A stretch of DNA of 64,000 bases from Malurus cyaneus samueli (lineage: Eukaryota; Chordata; Aves; Passeriformes; Maluridae). Below are positions 13,601-28,600 of this stretch, in pieces. The DNA lies in contig CM019214.1 of assembly GCA_009741485.1 (NCBI GenBank), forward strand, positions 29,044,746 to 29,108,745, written 5' to 3'. Both the position numbers and the translations under genes were made by a program. Positions within the stretch are counted from its first letter, which is position 1. Each line of letters opens with the position of its first letter. A model generated the notes under the pieces. The model saw nothing but the letters and a program-made list of their open reading frames with translations, was not told where the DNA came from and searched no databases.

Positions 13601-16600
13601 ATGCAGGTGCTAGATAACTCCTGCCATTTTTCAGGACTTTTTTTGACTTGTTGGGAGCGTTTTGTTTGTTTAGGATTTTTTAGTGTTTTGAGAGAACCAG
13701 GACCAGAAGAGAACAGTCCTGGGCTAAAGCCACCTGCGTCCTTATCTGTGCTAGATGAACAGACAAGAAATGTGTGCTTATATGACAAGAGGAAGATGTC
13801 AGAATCTAAAACTCCTCCTTTTGGTACCAAGGCAAATGGAAGAGCCTTAGACAGAATTTTTAGCTCAGTGGTTTCTGTTACCTGCAGAAATAACTGCAGT
13901 CAGCTTGTCCTTTTTAATCATGGCTAAGGCAGGTATGAAGGTTTGTGTGTGTACTGGAATTGTGGCTCTAAATTCAGATGTGTAAAGCCTTAAAAAGAGT
14001 ATGAGCTATAATTTGTAAGCAGTATGGGAATGCAGAGCCTTTACTTGGTGAAAATGATGGCAGGCTTTGTTTCCTCCTCACTTATCTGGAATTGCAGGAA
14101 TTGCTCAAGTGTCTTTCTAAAGACTCTGTGTCTGAATTGGCTGATGGAAAACCAGAATTTTTATTGAGCTTTCATGATTCGTTCTGAGCTCTTTCTTGTC
14201 TGTCAGTCTGAAGGCAGACTGCCTTGTTAGAGAAGTAACACAAGTGATGGGGGATAGTCATCGTGCCTCTCTCCTGTGTTGCAGGGTTATGCTGCAGAGA
14301 TGGACAACCCCTTAATGGCTCATCTCATCTCACCAGAACTGCAAAATAAGAAGGATATCTTGTTTGGGAATATGGAAGAAATTTATCACTTTCACAACAG
14401 GTGAGGATTTACATTCACTTCTAAAAGCCTTTTGGATGTGATTCTTTCTTCACTTCATATTTTAATCTGCTTTAAATTGCTGCAAGATCCTTACTGAGTT
14501 CTACTTGTCTATCTGGCATGTCAACATTGTATTGCATAGAGGAGGAAAAGCAAAATATCTATAAAAGATGAGCAAAGTTGTATGAAACTGTATTTGCGGT
14601 ACACAGGTAGAATTTTGCATTGTGGTCCTCTTTCTGAAGAAAGATATTAGAATATTTGGATTTGGTTACAATATAGTTAAAGTACATTTCATTTGTGTTT
14701 GGTTTTTTTTATTGTTACTTTTGTCATAGAAAGTGAATTATTGTTCTTAACCACAAATTCTCAACTCTTACATCTGCTTGAGCATGATTAATTTTGTATT
14801 TCTACAGAACACATTATATATTTCCTATAAAAAACACATATGTATATATATTAAAATTTATATTGAGTTTCCTTTCTGAAGTTTGAATCCTTGCTGTTAG
14901 AGAGGTATTCCTTCATAGGATAATATTTACATTTATAGGAAAGAGAAATTGGTTTTCAAGAGAAGTTAAGCATATTAATTAGTTGCTGCTTATTCAGGCA
15001 AAACTAGAATGAAAGTTTTGCCACTTTTTTTTTTTTATTTTTTGTATGTGTTTCTTTTTGGATTTGGGAAGGTGGGTTTGGGGTTGGTTGATTTGTAGTA
15101 TTTGGTAGTATTTGGAAGCAAAACCCAAACACTTTAAACAGTACAAATCCTGCTGCTGAATACATAAGGCAAGGAAACCAAATCCTCCTTCCTTACCCAG
15201 CCCTATTTTTTATTTCAGTTGTAGCAACAGTAAGCTAACAGAAATTGGTCAGAATATTTGTTTTAATTTGCTATCCCTTTTAAAGTACATGATCTAGAAG
15301 ATTTTTTTAAAATGTTTTTTAAACATAATTTTTTTTTAAATGTTTAGTTTTGTAGCATGGAATTACAACTCCATTTCCAAAAGTTTAGAAAAATAATTGC
15401 AACAGTGTGATTATAACAGCTTTCTTTAATGTGTGCTCTAAGAAAATTTTCTTCCTCATAGAATATTCTTGAGAGAACTAGAAACCTATGTAGAATACCC
15501 AGAACTAGTAGGACGGTGCTTTCTGGATCAGGTATGTGTGGCCTTTTGCTGGCACTTTGTTCACAAGCCCTGTAGGACTCTAACACACCTGGGAGTGATT
15601 CTCATGTAGTAATTGCCACCATATCCCCTTTGTTTGTCCTGAGCGTTTGATAGGTTGAGAATGTAGGTGTTAATTGAAGAGCTGGAGGTGTTTTCCCCTG
15701 TGAAGCACAATTAAGAAAGCTGCTGTTTTAAAGTGGCAGTTAGAAAAGTGTGAAGAGGAGTCATGCATTGCATTGTTTGACATCACTAAAAATGGTTGGA
15801 TTACTTGGTTAGATTTCTTTATTGGATTGTTGTGGTTGTTCTTTTCTGTTTTCTTTAAAGAGAGCACCTCAACAGAGTAAGTCCAAAACATTTTTATTCT
15901 GAAAATAAAAAGCTGTGACAAAATTAAACTTTTTTAATTGGGGATGTACTAAACAATGAGTCTCACCTGTAGTATACTAAAGGCTAAGAATGTGCATATG
16001 GAAATCAGTCTCCTGTTGGTGCTGCCTATTGATGCTCTAAAGCTCCTGGGAGGAGCCTTCCCTCCCTCTTCTATTTACTGACTACATCCATGCAGAAGCT
16101 GTTTCCTAAAACTGAGGGATGGAGTTACTTCTGTGCCTGCTGATTTCCTGTCTGGTCTTTACTTTATATCTGTAGTTACTGTGACATTTTCTACAGTCTT
16201 TATTTCCTTTCACGTCCAGCAAGTACTGAAGTCATGCTATTTAGTTTCTGAAGTTACAAGGAGGAACAAACTGCTTGGTTTACCCTAGTGTGACTCCCAG
16301 TGAAAAACATATTTATGAAATAAAAATAAAGAAAAATGACAAAGTCTTTTTTAACAAAAGTTGCACAGTGGGTCTAATGGCTGGGCACTCACAGAGATAT
16401 TTTTCATATTGTAGTAGAAATATATTTGTAAATTTAACATATGCTTTTTCATAAGGTGTTTAACATTCAACTGAAGCAAAAAATAACAGAAATATTTTAT
16501 TTTGCAAGTACCAAATTAGTTGCCATTTTGAAATCAGTGATTTTGCAATTCCTTGAGGCACCCCAAGCAAAAAACAATGATTCCATTTTTGTTGTTGGGT

Positions 16601-19600
16601 TTTTTCATAGCATTCTTGATAATGAAAAAAATCATTATCAAATTTGTCTATTAAAGTCACAACAATTTACTAACTTTTTGCTTGTCTCCCCAATTCCAGA
16701 TGGAAGACTTCCAGATTTATGAAAAATACTGTCAAAATAAACCTCGATCTGAAAGTTTGTGGAGGCAGTTTTCAGACTCTGTATTCTTTCAGGTAAGCTT
16801 GCTTGAATCCCTAAAATAATGGTGGCTTTGATTTTGCTGGGGTCTGGGGTTTTTTTGTTTGGTTTATTTTAACTGAATCTTTTCAAGAACAAGTAACACA
16901 AAGATTGATTAGTGTCCTGATGAAATCCAAAACTGATTACAGGAATGTCAAAGGAAACTCGACCACAAGCTCAGTTTGGACTCATACTTGCTGAAACCCG
17001 TTCAAAGAATAACCAAGTACCAATTATTACTAAAGGTATGTGTTACTAAGCTATAATGCTAAGCCCATTTTGTGCATTTGGTTTTTAAATGCTGCTTCTC
17101 TCAGCTTGCTGGAGAGAAACCTAAAAATTAGTGAGCAGGTGGATAAATGGAAACACACAAATCCCAGTCTGGCAGTTCTTTTTTCTTTCAAGCAAAAAAC
17201 TCCTAATAAGCAAATGTTATACAGAGACGTCTTGTGTTACTACTTTTGCCCTTAGATTTCAGCTGAAAAGGTGAAAAGTTGCTGAGGGGAAAATAGAAAA
17301 TCCAAGAAAACGTTGAAACAAAGAAGATAGAGTATCAGAAGTACTTGTTACTCTTGAGTTATAGTCACCCCTCCCATATTGCAGGAAATTGCCTTGCTGG
17401 GCTCTGGGAAATGCACTTGACAGAGAGCATTCTATAGGGAGGATGCTGTTGTGATTCACTTAAATGTGCTATTCTGAGAGAGCTAAATAAAAGCAATATA
17501 CTATAATAAATCTATTTAAAATAATGTATAACATTTTTCCATGTTTGAACTAAGAAATATTTCTCACAAAAACATATTACAGTAATTGTATTTAACAGTA
17601 GCTTAAAAATTTATCTTGATCCAGATTTACTCTTGAGTTAAAACTGAGGTGTTAACAGCCTTTAAAGAATTAATTATGTTAGACTCATGTAAAGGGAGAA
17701 TTATAAAGGTTTTTGACTTAAATATCTTCACCTCCTAAAGTCCATTACATGAGTAAAACTTTATTTTCATATTGTGAAGTCTGAAGAGTTCTACATGAAC
17801 TTGCGCCTGGGTTTATCTGTATCAAATTGGAAGATGCAGCTTCCCTAGAGAAGGGATTCCTTTTTAAATGTGTAGACAATACTCAGTGCAGTATTTAAAT
17901 CTGTTACTAACATCCCGGGTCTTTCCATAATTAAAAGAGTAAATTAAATTTGACTATGTTTCTTTTGTTCACTTTTAGAAAGTGGCAAATGGAAAGAAAA
18001 AAAAAAAACCCTGTCCTTTCGTTTGAGGATTTCTGGTTTGGTTTTGGTTTTTTGCAATTGGCATGAAAAAAATGTTTGTGAAGTTAGTCTTGTAAAATGC
18101 TTACCTAGAGCTTACAAAACCTCAAGATGAATAAAATATATTGGGCTAATTAGCAGCAGAGATGAGAAGTAAATCATTAGGGTCTGTTGAGTTCCTGTAT
18201 TGAACTAACTATATATATTATAAAGCTTTACTTTGCTAACTTTAAAATCACAGAATCATAGAATGATTTGCATTGGAAGGAACCTTAAATATCATCTTGT
18301 TCCAACCTCCTTGCCTAAAATTCAGTGCTAAAATTCCAACATTCCTGGTTGCTACTCTTTCAAAAACTAAGTAGTGTGTTGTCATTCCCTTCCACTCAGG
18401 AAATGCTGAAGTACAGTAAGAACTGTGAAGGTGCTGAGGATCTTCAGGAAGCACTGACTTCTATACTGGGCATTCTTAAAGCAGTTAATGATTCTATGCA
18501 CCAGATAGCCATTACAGGCTATGATGTGAGTAGCAATATTTTTGCTTACTTTTAGCTTTATTTTCATTTCTTAGATACATGTCCAGCACACCCGATACTA
18601 TGTACTAATAATGAGAAGAGCGTTTTTCCAAAACATGCCTTTAAACTTAATTGTGTAATGAAAATAATGGAAAAGGGTTGTCTTTATACTCTTTTTACAT
18701 TTTCCTGCCATGACTAATATTTTCCTGTCTACCTACGTTTTTTTTTCTTTGATCTTATTGATTGACAGTGAGAAACTGAAAACTGTCATGAAGAGTCTGG
18801 TTTAGGCTACAACCAAATGGGAGTTGCTACTAAGTTTTTATGTCTGTGTGAAGAACTACACCCAAAATTTTCAGTTCCCGAAACATAAGAAAACACAAAA
18901 CACTATGTAAGCGCATTTGAAACAGTGTTTGGGGGAAAAAGAACAAACAACCAAACATGTGTGTTGTGCTTCCCTCTCTCTGTGTGTAGTTAGTTCTCTG
19001 TTTCTCTGCTACTGGTACTCTCAGCTGTAAAATCCTGCCTGAAGAGTGTTGGCCAGTGAAAATTACATGCAAAAATTCAACACTAACTTTATTTTTATTG
19101 CATTTTCAAATCCAACGTAAACACTGATATGAGAGGTTATTGGGAACAACAGACTTGTAATGACCTGCTCAGAGTTCATATTTTAATCTGATATTATCTC
19201 TGTAATTACACTGGTGATTTTTTGTTCCAGGGAAACCTGAATGAGCTGGGCAAGCTTTTAATGCAGGGATCCTTCAATGTCTGGACTGATCATAAAAAGG
19301 GTCACACAAAAGTGAAAGATTTGGCACGCTTCAAGCCAATGCAGAGACACCTCTTCCTCCACGAGAAAGCAGTGCTGTTCTGTAAAAAGCGAGAAGAAAA
19401 TGGAGAGGGATATGAGAAAGCACCTTCTTATAGCTACAAACACTCCTTAAATGTAAGACACTGATCACTCCTGAAAGTCAAAGTATTGAGGGCTTTGCCT
19501 GTAACAATACAACCTTCTAGTTTTATCTCTGCAAACCTGTGTTGCAGCGTTGTACTGGGAACTCCACTCTGTCAGACAAACCTGAGTGGTGCTGCAGGTC

Positions 19601-22600
19601 TGTGTCGTTTGGTGTTGCTCTCTGTGCAGCTGAATGGCACTTGCATTAATCACACAGAAAACCTAGAGCAGGGCTATGTGAAAAACAAGTAGGATTTGGT
19701 GGTTTGGATTTTAAAAGTGACATTTTACAGGTCAGTCTCAGTGTAATGTACCTAAAACCTTCTTCCCTCCGAGATAGCCAGGCTGATACAAAGCACTAAG
19801 TCTCTTGTCTCCAACATGCAGATCACATCTTGTTAGCTATTCTTTTTCTTGTGTGAGAAGCCAGATGGGGTTTTCCTTTTCAGAAATAAGATACTAAAGA
19901 ATACCAGTAGCCTCCTGCTTCTGTTTTTAACATAATTGCACAGCAGTAGGTCAGCTTCTCTTCTTTTTGCTTCCAGATGGCTGCAGTTGGAATCACAGAA
20001 AATGTCAAAGGTGATGCAAAAAAATTTGAAATCTGGTATAATGCGAGGGAAGAAGTCTACATTATCCAGGTAAATAANNNNNNNNNNACCTTAAGAAGAG
20101 ACTAAGAAGATCTGGAGGTTTATTTTTTCTGTTATATCACTAATAGAGTATGATGAGAAAATGTAGGGGAAAAAAAGAAAACCTGAACCAAACCACCATC
20201 AGATTAATTCATAAGGTATTTTCTTATTGTATTTCGATGGAAGAGTCTTCTGGGGGTAAAAATAATCCTGTCTTACAGAGGATATTGTCTACACCATTAT
20301 TGTAGTTGTCACTGAGTGGTGGATGGCTTGGGAGATGGGGTTTGACTGTAACCCATGCAGAGCCTCTGCCTCAGCCTATGCCAGTTCCTACAACCAGTTT
20401 CTGTTCATGGAAGGACTAGAGAGGGAGCTTTGTCAGTCCCTCTTGAAGGATTCCTCTGAGGCTATGCTTTGGCATGCATGTATTTGTGTAATAACTATTC
20501 TGTGCTTGATGGCTGATTGTATTTATTTTCGGATAGGCACCAACCCCTGAAGTTAAAGCTACTTGGGTGAATGAAATAAGAAAAGTTCTGACAAGTCAAC
20601 TACAGGCATGCAGAGGTAAAATACTTTGGAGATATATATATATATATATTTCTTAATCTATATTCTTTTTGAACTTCAGATCCTGCCCTGTAGATCTTCC
20701 AGTATAGGACACAAATCCGTTTTAATAGTTCTTTTTTCTTCCTCCATTACAGAAGCTAGTCAACACAGGACATTGGAACAAACACAGAGTTTACCCCTTC
20801 CACTACCAGCATCATCTTGTGCAAGGTAAGTATGTGGCCAAATCAGCCTGGCTGTCTTGTAAATATATTAATACTTCTGGTTTGCAGCTCTTCATTGCTC
20901 CTACCCCTTAATACTGGTCCTTGTGTTCTTAGGTTTTGGTTTAATTCTCCTCTTACTATAAAGCTGTAATGCTTGGAGTTTATTCACATCCAGAACAGTT
21001 AAACACAGCACCAGTGGTTTCATTTTCTGCACCAGCCAAAATCCTGGTGGTATTATGTGTCCACTTGCTGAACAGCTAATTAATATGTTACACTACAGAT
21101 GAGAGAGTTTTATGGAGCAGCCTTTTTGTTCCTTCCCTGTTCTTTTACTTTACCTGGATTAACTTGTTCTTCCTTTTCCAATGTAATGTTACTTTTCTTT
21201 CTGTCTTTTCCATGTCAGTATCTTTTCTCTGTTCCTTATTCTTTTACTCCAATTTACTTTGGGTTTTTTTTTTAACCTAAGTAATGTGTTAATTCCTCCA
21301 ATGTCCCAATTTTTGGGAATTTGTCTTTTTTTCCATCCTTCACTATACCAACCTGTATATTCTTCTTCTCACATCTGTTGTTCTGCCTTTGCCTGACACC
21401 TCTCTTTAATTCTCTGCTGCTCACTCTGGTTTTTCATATGTGTATATGTACCTATCCATAAGGCCATGTGCTCATATCCATATGGTGTGTTCTCAAATAC
21501 ATAATGGTAGCTCTCTGCCCTGCATCTTTTATGCATCTGCTTATTGCTCAGGGATAATTTCCCAGATACATCTTATTTGTGGAGTGTCTTTCTCTGTTCC
21601 ATTCCCAGATGGAGTTGTGATGGGAATCTACTGCAAGGTCTCTCATTTATTCCTGTATTAAGAGCTTCTGAGAGGCAGAGTTTATTCCTTTATCTTTCTT
21701 CTTTTTTTCCTAGAACATTCAGGAGGAACCTGTTAGCTGGAAGTGAGTGGAAGTTGTCCTGAGCCATCTTTCTGGTAGCTCCCACTGCCAGAGTACGTGT
21801 GATTGCAGTTAGTTAGGAGAGGTGTTTCTCATTCATATGTTCTCATGGTCTTTAAATGCACAATCACCAATTACTTTTTCAGTCCTGGAAGCTACAATCT
21901 GGGAAGTAACAAATAAATGGTTTTCAGCCTATATATCTGTATGTAAAAGACAGCCTGTGACTGGATTGATTGTCTTCATTTTCTTCCAATGAACAGTCCC
22001 TCACGAAACCACATCAGAAATACCAAAAAAATGGAGGAGAAAAAAGCTGATCTAGAAGGTTGTGGCAGTACTGTAGCACCAAAGTACCCTGAGAAAGGCA
22101 AAGGTGAGTGTGCCCATGCATGTTGTGGTGTTTAATTGCAAGGAGCATGCCTGCACTGCAGATGGCCAGGCAGATCCACCGGCAGAGTAGCCACGGTAGT
22201 GCAGGGGAGGCAGCAGGACTCCTGAACGAGCAGGGCTTTGCTGTTTTCAGCCCTAAGGGAGCCCACCCACAAAGCACTGCCCACACTGCAGCATGCTGGT
22301 CCCATCTGCCCTTAGCTTGGGATTGATTTCTGCATTCCAGTGTGTGGTGTGGACAGGCTCAAAGCCATCTTGAATGGATGGGAGCCAAAAGCAGGTGGGA
22401 ATGGTTTGTTACAAGGCAGAAGTCTGCAGTAGGTCTTCTCTTAGGGCTGCCCAGCTTCTCAGGGTTCTCTTTCTCTGAAAAAAAGCCCTTGGCATTACCT
22501 GATCTAAAGAAAGGTTATTTTGTTTTGTTTTTTCTCTTTATTTTTTTTTCCATCATAGAGGTTATTTATTGAACCAGTGGCAGTACAAGCCCTTGCACAG

Positions 22601-25600
22601 CAAGAACAACCAGCCACTTGTGTTGTACCTGGACTTTCAGTCCTTTCTCATCCTAACATGCAGGTCCAATGGCACAGCTGCAAATGACCTTTTGCCCTGA
22701 TCTTTTCATGGCTTTCTCCCTTTTCTTTCTGTGTCCCTCTCTTCTTTTGTAGACAACACTAGCTCTACCTCAGAATGCTCTGTACTGTCAAAAAAGCGCT
22801 TTACGCTGCAGGGCTTTACTAGCCTCAAAAGTCAGAAAGGTAATTTTGAAAAAAGGCTAGATTGTTTTCTGTGTAAGGTTGTAATTGGAGCATCACCCTC
22901 TATGTGTGTGTAGTGTGGTAGGTTTTCAGTGTACACACTAGCTTGTTCTTCCAAGGTCAAGCTAGGTTCCTTAGTCGTTGCCTCTGACAGGGAGATCTCA
23001 GGGGGATCCAGTGCCGGAGTGGGAGGGGGAGATGCAGCTGGGAAAAGTAGGGCTGTGGAGATGCGAGGGAAGGAGTGCAGTTTCCAATGCCTCCAATCTC
23101 ACTGTCAAGGCCAAGGACCAAGTTTGTAGTGCCCCATTCCTGTAGAAAAACTAGAGGAAGGAAGTTGTCTTCTGATCAGACACCTGGCCTGCTTCTAGCT
23201 TCAGTGGATCTGCCCCAAATGCACTTGTACTTGGCACAAAGGAATCAAGGTGATTCTGTGAAGGATTTTTGTATTGGCATCCTTGCTAACAAAACTCTCA
23301 AAGCATAAATAACTGCAGCAGAATGTATCTGACAATGTTATTTTGCTGGATAGAAAAAGAAGTAAGAATTTCCCTACTCTTCCAGAAATCGTCTTTGCCT
23401 CTTTATTTTCTAAAACAGGCAATAAGAGTCTGACACCTTTCTTGCTTCCTCCTGCCAAGTAATCACACTGGTACAGTCACTTCTTGCTTTGAAGAGCTGT
23501 CTTTGAACACTCTGAATTGCATTAAGAGGATGGCACTTGTTCAAGAGCATGGTATTTTTTCCCCCCCAAGCATCTTTCCAGAATGCCTGTTTAAAACCGA
23601 ATTACCTTTGAGTTCCTTCTGGAGAGACTCTAGGGTTGTGTATCTAATGCTAATGAGGTGAGCACTAATGTCCCATGCTTGCCTTGACAGAAACTCCATC
23701 TTCCTCTGCTAAAAGCCAGACATTGCCAATGATCCTTCTTACAGGACCAGGTATTGCTGTAGCACTAGTTTACATAAAAATCATTGCTTAATTTGGTAAT
23801 ATTTGTCTGAAATTGAAGTTAATTGTATTCAGTTGATGTCTAGTTAATTTAGAAAAGTTTACATATATTTTCATCTATTACTGTGAAATAAATTTGTCAA
23901 TTTATCTTCAAATAACTACTTGCAAATAATTCATTCCTTCTGCTGCCATGCACCAGTGGTAGCTAAAATTAGATTACAGAAATCCACTTGTTTTCCAGTG
24001 TAAACTCAAAGGTATTTAGCATGCAATCCACCTATTCTCTTTTTTCCAGTTCTTCAATATCTCTCTTCTGTGTTTTTTACCTATTCATCCTCCTGCAGCT
24101 TCTCCTACCAGTCCTGACAAAAAAGCCAAACGGCATGAAGTAGTGAGTGACCCAACTCCTTTTGGTTTAAGAGGTACAGTGATGCCACATCTTGTACTCT
24201 GCAAGTACCCCCACATACCTCATGGAATATGTCACATCAGAGTGCTGGGAATACCTGTATGATGCTGTTGTGTGCAGGGGTATTGACATCAGCTGTGTTT
24301 TTCTGAGTGGATCTGTATATCCTGGTTTTGATAACACAACTGGTCAATGTTTAGCTTGGGTTTTAAATAAAATAGCATATGACTAACTAGTTTTAGAAAA
24401 TAGTGAGAAAGAGATCTGTGTTTGAAGAAATGGCCAAAAGCTGGGGTTTAATGGAATTACAGGGGTGTCCAGCTGCTATGCTAGCGTGGTTTTCCATGTG
24501 TGAGAATCCTTCTGTCACTATGCATCTTGTGGAGAGGATTGAACTTCTAAAGAACAAAAATATTCCTAAACCCAGATCACTGTCACGTGGAATTTTCATT
24601 TTAGATCTGCATTTATTACTGCAGTCACAGCCGTGTTGCATCTTTGGGTGATAGTAGGCAACTTTAACTACCCTGTGAATCCCAGATGACTTAACTGAAC
24701 CCCTTGCAGCAGTTTGCCTTCCATCCTCCCAACTCACAGCTAAGCAGACAATGGAGAAGCATTTCAGTTGAACAATATATTTCTAACCAGCAAGGCTGTT
24801 GGTGAAGGTTTGGTTATGAATCCCTGGGGCTAATTAACTGGAGAGTAGAGAGTACAAGGAGAGCAGTCCCTCTCTTCCTAACTCTTTCCACCAGTATCTC
24901 CTTTAGAATATATTTGTCTAAAGGTGCAGCTGATTCAAGCCCTGCCATCAGCCTTCTCTCCATCTTTCTGAAGTCTTTGTCTCATCTGTGGAAATCTGTG
25001 CAAGCTCAGCTGCTGTGTTGGGAAAATGGTGCAGCAGCAGGCAATGTAATCATGGGTGAGATGTGCAGAAACACCACAAGGGTGGAAATGAGAGTTACAA
25101 GGTTATTTTTCTGCAGCTAGCAGGCAAAACTCTGAGATCTCCAGGTGCCATGGAAATCCTGAGGGCCCAGAAACATCTGAAGGAAAAGGGTGTTTTATAG
25201 CCTTTTCCACAGATGCTGGAATTTTCCCAGGAATAGTCCTTGATCATTGCTAATTTACAGTAAAATTATTGTGTCCTTGGAACAGGCTTATCTGATTTGC
25301 TTTTCTGTCCCAGAAGCATCTAACTTTATGAAACTGCTAAACCAAGTAAATTAATTTAAAGCTTCTATTAACTCCTCCTTCTGTCTTGCATCTTCCAATC
25401 TCTTATCTGATGCTTTATCTTCTCCTTCTCCAGCTCAAAGAGGGATTAGTAGGGAGCTGACCCAGGCATTCTGGGATGAAACTGCACCAGTGCCCCAGTG
25501 CAGCACATGGCTCCCACTCATTTCCTTTCACTGCTGTATTGCTCTGATTTATCTGAAGTGAGCTGAAGGAATATTGAATTAGTGTCAGAATTACATGATC

Positions 25601-28600
25601 ATAACCGATCATAGCTCTTTGAAGAAACCTGTGATGTTGTTTCTGAGGAGAAGCAGTTAATGAATTCTGGGTTTTCCTAGCATCGTTATATCTAAACTCC
25701 TTTCTGAATAACCTTGTATTTTCTCAAGACTCCCTTTTTTTTCCCTTTCCTGCCTTTATAGGGAGCTCTGATGTAGTCCCACCCTTCAGAATACACATAC
25801 CCAGATTGAATGTGGATGCATAATTTTAGTACCCGTAGTTTACTAATAGAAGCGCTCCCACAGGGACCACTTCCTTTCCCAGGATCAGATGGGCTTTTAT
25901 ATTGACTTGTTAACTGTAGAATGCCAGCTTGTGTAAGGAGGAATAGGATTGTTGGTATGGCAGGATCAGGCCAGTCTGCTCTTAGCACAATATAAGAGAA
26001 GAAAGAGGCTGAGGAACAAGAGCTGTTACCCAAAATGTGCCAGATGAAGAGGCCAGTGAGTATGAGTTTAGAGGCATTCAGAGCAATTTCACTTTCTTTT
26101 TCTTTTGTGCAACTCATTGGTTCTGTTTCTAATGAGAGCTTGGAACAATTAGGAGAAACCAAGATTTCTTTTGTTGCCTTGTTCTTAACTTAGAAATAAC
26201 AGAAATGGTTTCAGCTGTGTCCATCAAGCCAACTAGAAGATGTAAGCTTCCAAGGAATTTTTCATGGAATACAGCAGAAATTTATTACTCAGTTTCTTCA
26301 CAGATGGAAGTTCATTCTTAACCCTGGACAGGGCCAAATGGGTCAGTACTTCTAATCTTGTGCAGGTCACTCAGCAGCATAGGCAAGGTAAAAGTTCCAC
26401 TCTGTTTGCCGTGCTCTGGTTGTGATTTCTTTCTATGATTTCTTTGGCTTTACTCTGATGCTGCTCAAGTTTTTCCTAATGCACTGGCATGACCAGCTGT
26501 ACAACAAATGCCTCAGGAGTGTGAAAAGCAAAAATGCTGGTGTTTTTTCAATTTAACTTATAGTAACATAAAATGGAAAGTTTGTTCTTGCTTTCATTCT
26601 TCTCATTGAGTTCCACTATTGTTACTACTTGGCTTGAAACAAAAGCTTGTTTACAAATACTTATCTTTTTTATTATGACTTTTTTCATTATAAACTCGAC
26701 ACATTTATTAGCAGCTGCTGAACCCGGTGTAAAGCATCCCACTAATAAAACTTGATGTAGTTGTATTTGGAAGAGGATTTTGTGCACTCTGGATAAGAGT
26801 CAGCTTTATAAATAAATTAAATGCTTCACCTTGAGAGGGAAAAAGCAATAAATGACAGGCAGGAGATTGTTGTTGAGGTGCTTGGTGCAGTGATTTAACA
26901 CCAAAATAGGTCAGATTGCTTAAGTATTCTTGTGTCACCATGAGCACTCCTAAATAATGGGCTGCCTTGTCAGGTGAAGTACAGAGTGCTTGGAGCTTGT
27001 GTGGAATTTTTTGATAGCTCTCAATGCTTAACAGTGTGAAGAAGGCAATGCTCATCTATCCCTTATTCCGGCAAGCCATTTAGGTCACTTCGGGTGACAA
27101 CCCTGTGTGTCCAACCTTTTCCCAAAAAGTGTTGTTCCTGTTTTTCTGCTTCCTCCCTAGAAAAAAAAAGAGTATCTATCCATTGTTCGTGTTTGTATAA
27201 TACTTATTTATTATACAAATATTTGTATTTGTTTTTCAGTTGGGGATTTGCATTCTCGACATTCATTTTCCTTTATATGAATCCGAAGGGCTACATTCAC
27301 TGCCCTGCATTGCCACAACTCCACTTACTCAGGTGGAAACAGGCCAACTTTTGCCAGCAGTGAATTTCACCCAGGGGCTGTAATAACCTCCCTGTGTACA
27401 GTTTTTCTCCTGTTTCTGTTGATTACTTACAAGCTTTTCAGTGGGGAGAACATTTCTCCCTCAGTGGCTCACTGCTGCAAAATTAACTGTCTGTTGTCCG
27501 TTCCCCAAGGTTGGGCCAAACCATCCCATTCTCTTGATGCATCCGAAGAAAATGATGGCTGGTCTAGTGCTGAAGAACCGCTGAATTCATCGGATGCGGA
27601 GGAAGAAGGAGGAGGAGGAGTAGGGGGAGGAGAGATGAAGCTGGTAACCAGAAATGCTTTCCTATGGAGCTAAGCAAGTGATGCCAGAACATTGTGTGTG
27701 GCAGGATGCACGAATGCTTTTAAAGCTAGCAGGTGGGAAAGTCTCTGCCTTGAAAGATTCCCAGGGCTGTGGAGAAGAACCCTTTCTCTTAAATCAGACC
27801 TGTGTTTGTACCTTGGGGAGGTCCCTCTGTGCCTTTGCACACCCACGGCCCAGCAAGTCACGGCTGCTTGTGCCAAGGCACAGCCATCAAGCGATGCCAT
27901 GCTCAGCTACCACATCAGCTGACTTCCACACAGACACCATGGCACGAGTTTGCCCAGTTTTCTTCTTCTTTTGATTTTATTTTCTGTAGATGTATGAATT
28001 AATTGTTGTAATGGGAACATTTCACTGAATGTTTTTCAGGGTGTGAGAATTCTTGTATTGAATTTGCATGTAATCAATCAGCAGAATTTTACTGCCTCAG
28101 TAGGTGTATATACACCATCTTCAGCTTGTAGATAGATGAGAAAGAAGGGAAAAGTACTATAATTACATAACAAAAGCTACAATACACCTGAAAGTACTCA
28201 ACAGAAATAATTTGTTTTCTTTCCTCTATGTGCATTTAGACTCCTGGTAAATATACAGTTGTGACTGATTATGACAAAGGAGTTTCTGAAGAATTTACAG
28301 TGAAAAGTGGAGAACTAGTTCAACTGATTCGTGAAGGGGAGGATGGACTTTGGTACGCAGATCTGTGTTTGGAAATTTTTATACGCAGAACTGTGTTTGG
28401 AAGGCAGATGTTTAGGGAAAACTTTCAAAGGCATCAAATGAAGCAATCTGACTTCTAATTTTTTTTTAATATATTTTTTTAGGTTTGTAAAAAACCTGAG
28501 CACTGGTAGAGAAGGTTGGATTCCTGCAAGCAATCTGCTGACACTCATAGGCAATTCAAAATCAGCTCAATCTTTAAGCAGCTCTGGTAAGCTCTTCATT

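Noticed and set aside
25692..26162. 156-codon minus-strand open frame in an MCF2L intron
   Set aside because: No family resemblance and no gene context; consistent with chance in 3.3 kb of intron.
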